Below are positions 61,963 to 64,000 of a stretch of DNA of 64,000 bases, piece after piece (the first letter of the stretch is position 1; the number at the start of each line of letters is the position of its first letter). The translations under genes were made by a program, and so were the position numbers. Location: NCBI GenBank assembly GCA_029243545.1, contig JAQWRV010000028.1, forward strand, positions 62,001 through 126,000, written 5' to 3'. The stretch is from Rhodospirillaceae bacterium (GTDB taxonomy: Bacteria > Pseudomonadota > Alphaproteobacteria > Rhodospirillales > Rhodospirillaceae). The notes beneath the pieces were generated by a model. It made no database searches. It was not told the origin of the DNA and worked only from the letters and a program-made list of their open reading frames with translations.

Positions 61963-63584
61963 TCCATGGCTCTCCCGTGACAAGCGCAGCGACTGCGGCA
62001 GCTAATGGAATTGGCCCAACAGGCCGCGTAACAGGTCCTGCGGCGTCTGGTGACTCAGTAACCTGGCGTCATTGGCTCGGATTTGTGTTCCTTTTGATCG
62101 GTCAGTTCATGGCCGTCCTTGATATTCAGATTGTGGCAAGTTCTCTAGGAGAGCTAAGAGCGAGTCTGGGCGCGACTGTCGAGGAAATCGCCCTTATTCA
62201 GTCCTCTTATCTGGTCGCCGAAGTAGTCATGATTCCTCTCTCGGCCTGGCTCGCTCGCCTTTTTTCTATCCGCTATATGTTCGCCGGATCAGCTGCCTGT
62301 TTCATGGTGGCGAGCCTTCTATGTGCCACTGCCTGGAACCTCGAGTCTATGATCGTGTTCCGCTCCTTACAGGGATTTTTTGCCGGCGCCCTTACGCCCC
62401 TATCCTTTGCCACCATCTTCTTCATGTTTCCGCGGTCCAAACACGCCATCGGCGTCGCCATCGCCGGTATGATCACAACGACAGGGATCACCTTGGGCCC
62501 AGCTATCGGCGGCTTCATCACCACAACTTTCTCTTGGCATTGGATATTCCTGATGAATATCGTGCCAGGATTAATCGTGGTGTTCGGGGTTTTAGCCCTT
62601 ATCGACGTGGACAGACCCCAGTGGCACATTTTACCGCAGATCGACATACCGGGAGTCCTCCTCGCCGGGGTATTCCTCAGCAGCCTTATTATTCTGTTTG
62701 ACAAAGGACCTGAAAACGATTGGTTCGATACATTATGGATTCTACAGCTCACCATTGTGACTGCTGTTAGCGGTATATTATTTGTTTGGCGCGAGCTGAC
62801 CTGCCGATTTCCGATGATTCAACTCAAGTTATTCACCGATAAGACTTTTTCAGCCGGGTGTGCGTGCTCATTTATTCTCGGCGCTGCCATTGTTGGTTCA
62901 GCTTACCTCTCTCCCGCCATGCTTTCGACGGTACGGGGTTATAATAGCCAGCAAATCGGAACGATCATGATGTTCACCGGTGCAGCACAAGTGTTTCTTG
63001 CACCCGTAGCCAGCCTGATGGTGCAACGTATGGCTGGACGCATTGTCTTAGCCATCGGGCTTGTCGTACTTATGGCGGCCCTCGTCTGGCATGGTCAGAT
63101 GACGGCAGAAATGGGTATTGATCAGCTCGCCATACCTCAATTCATGAGGGGCTTTGGCATCATGCTGTGTTTTATGCCAATAACAATCATCTCTATTGGC
63201 AGTGTTCCATTGTCAGAAGTCCGAAACGCTAGCTCCCTTTTCAATCTGTTTCGCAGTCTGGGTGGGGCCATCGGACTATCAATGGTCACAACGGCTCAAG
63301 AGGGTCGGTTTGACTTTCATCGGGAGCGTCTTTTGGAGCAACTCTCTGAAGGAGGCGCAGCGGCAACTCAATTTCTAACCGGCCTGCAGCAGCGCATTGA
63401 AGACACTTACAGCACGATACGGGATCCGGCAGAAGCTGCTCTTCGCATTATGAACGCCTTCATCGAGCGGGAAGTATGGGTGCTGACCTTCAACGACATG
63501 TGGATTGCCATGGCTGCATATTGCGGCCTTACGTTTTTGTTCTTGCCGTTCCTGCCCGATAAGGTGCCGGTTCAAGACGACTGA
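61959..63584 (+). CDS. DHA2-family (EmrB-like) multidrug MFS transporter
   Basis: 541 aa, 14 membrane helices. Landmarks: LIGQFMAVLDIQIVASSLGE (helix 1, D/E motif), MIPLSAWLARLFSIRYMFAG, FRSLQGFFAGALTPLSFATI and the antiporter motif GIALGPAIGG (here GITLGPAIGGFITTTFSWHW). The start TTG 61959 overlaps the adaptor stop; GTG 61977 is an alternative. Together with the adaptor it would form a proton-driven tripartite pump. No TetR/MarR regulator is adjacent. Confidence 0.92.
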   Translation: MIHGSPVTSAATAAANGIGPTGRVTGPAASGDSVTWRHWLGFVFLLIGQFMAVLDIQIVASSLGELRASLGATVEEIALIQSSYLVAEVVMIPLSAWLARLFSIRYMFAGSAACFMVASLLCATAWNLESMIVFRSLQGFFAGALTPLSFATIFFMFPRSKHAIGVAIAGMITTTGITLGPAIGGFITTTFSWHWIFLMNIVPGLIVVFGVLALIDVDRPQWHILPQIDIPGVLLAGVFLSSLIILFDKGPENDWFDTLWILQLTIVTAVSGILFVWRELTCRFPMIQLKLFTDKTFSAGCACSFILGAAIVGSAYLSPAMLSTVRGYNSQQIGTIMMFTGAAQVFLAPVASLMVQRMAGRIVLAIGLVVLMAALVWHGQMTAEMGIDQLAIPQFMRGFGIMLCFMPITIISIGSVPLSEVRNASSLFNLFRSLGGAIGLSMVTTAQEGRFDFHRERLLEQLSEGGAAATQFLTGLQQRIEDTYSTIRDPAEAALRIMNAFIEREVWVLTFNDMWIAMAAYCGLTFLFLPFLPDKVPVQDD

Positions 63585-63606
63585 GTTTTATTAGGGAGTC
63601 ATCACC

Positions 63607-64000
63607 ATGAACGATTCATTAGTTTCGCATGACGGACCATGCGCATTGTGTGGCACCGACATAGAACCTCGAAGTTTTGACGGGAAATCCAAGGTAAGCC
63701 GACGCAACGCCCTGAGTTTTACCGGCGGCGTGACAACAGCATTGGCCGGCGGACTTGGCATAGGTAAAGCTCATTCGTCGTCCCACGATAGGACCATGGT
63801 GCCGTCAGGTGAATTTGTCATCGAAGCCGGATGGGTGTTAACTGAAAAAAACGGCGTTCATAAGCTTTTAGGCGATGCCTCTGTTTTGATTTCAGGAGAC
63901 CGCATTGTCAAAGTTGAATCCGGTCGGATCGATGGCGATTACACGCGGATCGATGCGAGCAAACAGTTAGTCGTTCCAGGATTCATTTCCGGACATACCC
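63607..64000 (+). CDS. Tat-exported amidohydrolase, N-terminal part (continues beyond window)
   Basis: ATG 63607 has AGGGAG upstream and follows the pump gene by 22 bases. An unusual CALCGTD pair precedes a twin-arginine signal (SRRNALSFTGGVTTALAGGL, about residues 34-53). After it, GEFVIEAGWVLTEKNGVHKL, DRIVKVESGRIDGDYTRID and VVPGFISGHT are the composite-domain strands and the start of the first metal motif (GHTH) of an amidohydrolase of the SsnA/guanine-deaminase-like group. The window ends before the metal-binding residues, so activity cannot be checked. Confidence 0.85.
   Translation, partial: MNDSLVSHDGPCALCGTDIEPRSFDGKSKVSRRNALSFTGGVTTALAGGLGIGKAHSSSHDRTMVPSGEFVIEAGWVLTEKNGVHKLLGDASVLISGDRIVKVESGRIDGDYTRIDASKQLVVPGFISGHT

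Noticed and set aside
1-64000. tRNA, rRNA, CRISPR or insertion sequences
   Set aside because: No cloverleaf-like T-arm, no repeated spacer pattern and no transposase or terminal inverted repeats were recognised by eye; dedicated searches could still find a weak candidate.

Overview
The window looks like a chromosomal segment of a non-model, probably free-living alphaproteobacterium of moderate GC content. The evidence is the CckA-type hybrid kinase, a recA promoter carrying the alphaproteobacterial SOS box (GAAC-N7-GAAC), a NadQ-like NAD regulator next to nadA/nadC, a phasin, a short alphaproteobacterial-type DksA, and flagellar genes in alphaproteobacterial order. No rRNA, tRNA, CRISPR array, insertion sequence or prophage was recognised.

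Layout. 1-7.3 kb: a catabolic and redox region with a 2-oxoacid dehydrogenase E1-beta (cut by the window edge), a free-standing lipoyl domain, a CxxC AhpD-like protein, an exported VOC protein and an alpha/beta hydrolase lacking its usual catalytic residues. It is followed on the minus strand by an FAD monooxygenase and a tightly overlapping DUF1330-like / subunit-3 / GMC oxidoreductase operon. 7.3-14.6 kb: two divergent SUMF1-like exported proteins, signal peptidase I, an EamA transporter, an atypical leuCD pair behind a perfect 30-bp palindrome, a VOC gene and a broken cupin gene. 14.6-26 kb: a MacAB-like efflux operon, a phasin, alaS, an NTF2-like protein, recA and cckA.

26-47.6 kb is the most unusual part. 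It is a flagellar gene region largely destroyed by deletions. In order it keeps a flhB 3' end, an intact-length fliE, half of an FhlB-like gene, the 5' end of motE, an intact DUF6468 gene, a headless flgH, the last ~60 codons of flgE, the start of fliF fused to two pieces of flbD, and finally full-length flhF and flhG. Metabolic or housekeeping genes lie between the relics: an SDR, an aminotransferase, dksA, waaA, a SPINDLY-like glycosyltransferase, nadC-nadA-nadQ, and a bicupin/MmgE-PrpD/TRAP/MFS group. Two HigA-like antitoxin fragments lie at one deletion joint.

47.6-64 kb: a DUF454 membrane protein, two major facilitator transporters, an intact alpha/beta hydrolase, a signal-peptide-bearing F420-reductase-like protein and a cytochrome b561. 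Next come three tandem Tat-exported DUF1838 proteins followed by an exported C1q-like protein and a di-haem lipoprotein. A methyltransferase operon, an EmrAB-type efflux pair and the start of a Tat-exported amidohydrolase close the window. At least seven twin-arginine signal peptides in 64 kb point to heavy use of the Tat pathway for secreted redox and catabolic enzymes.
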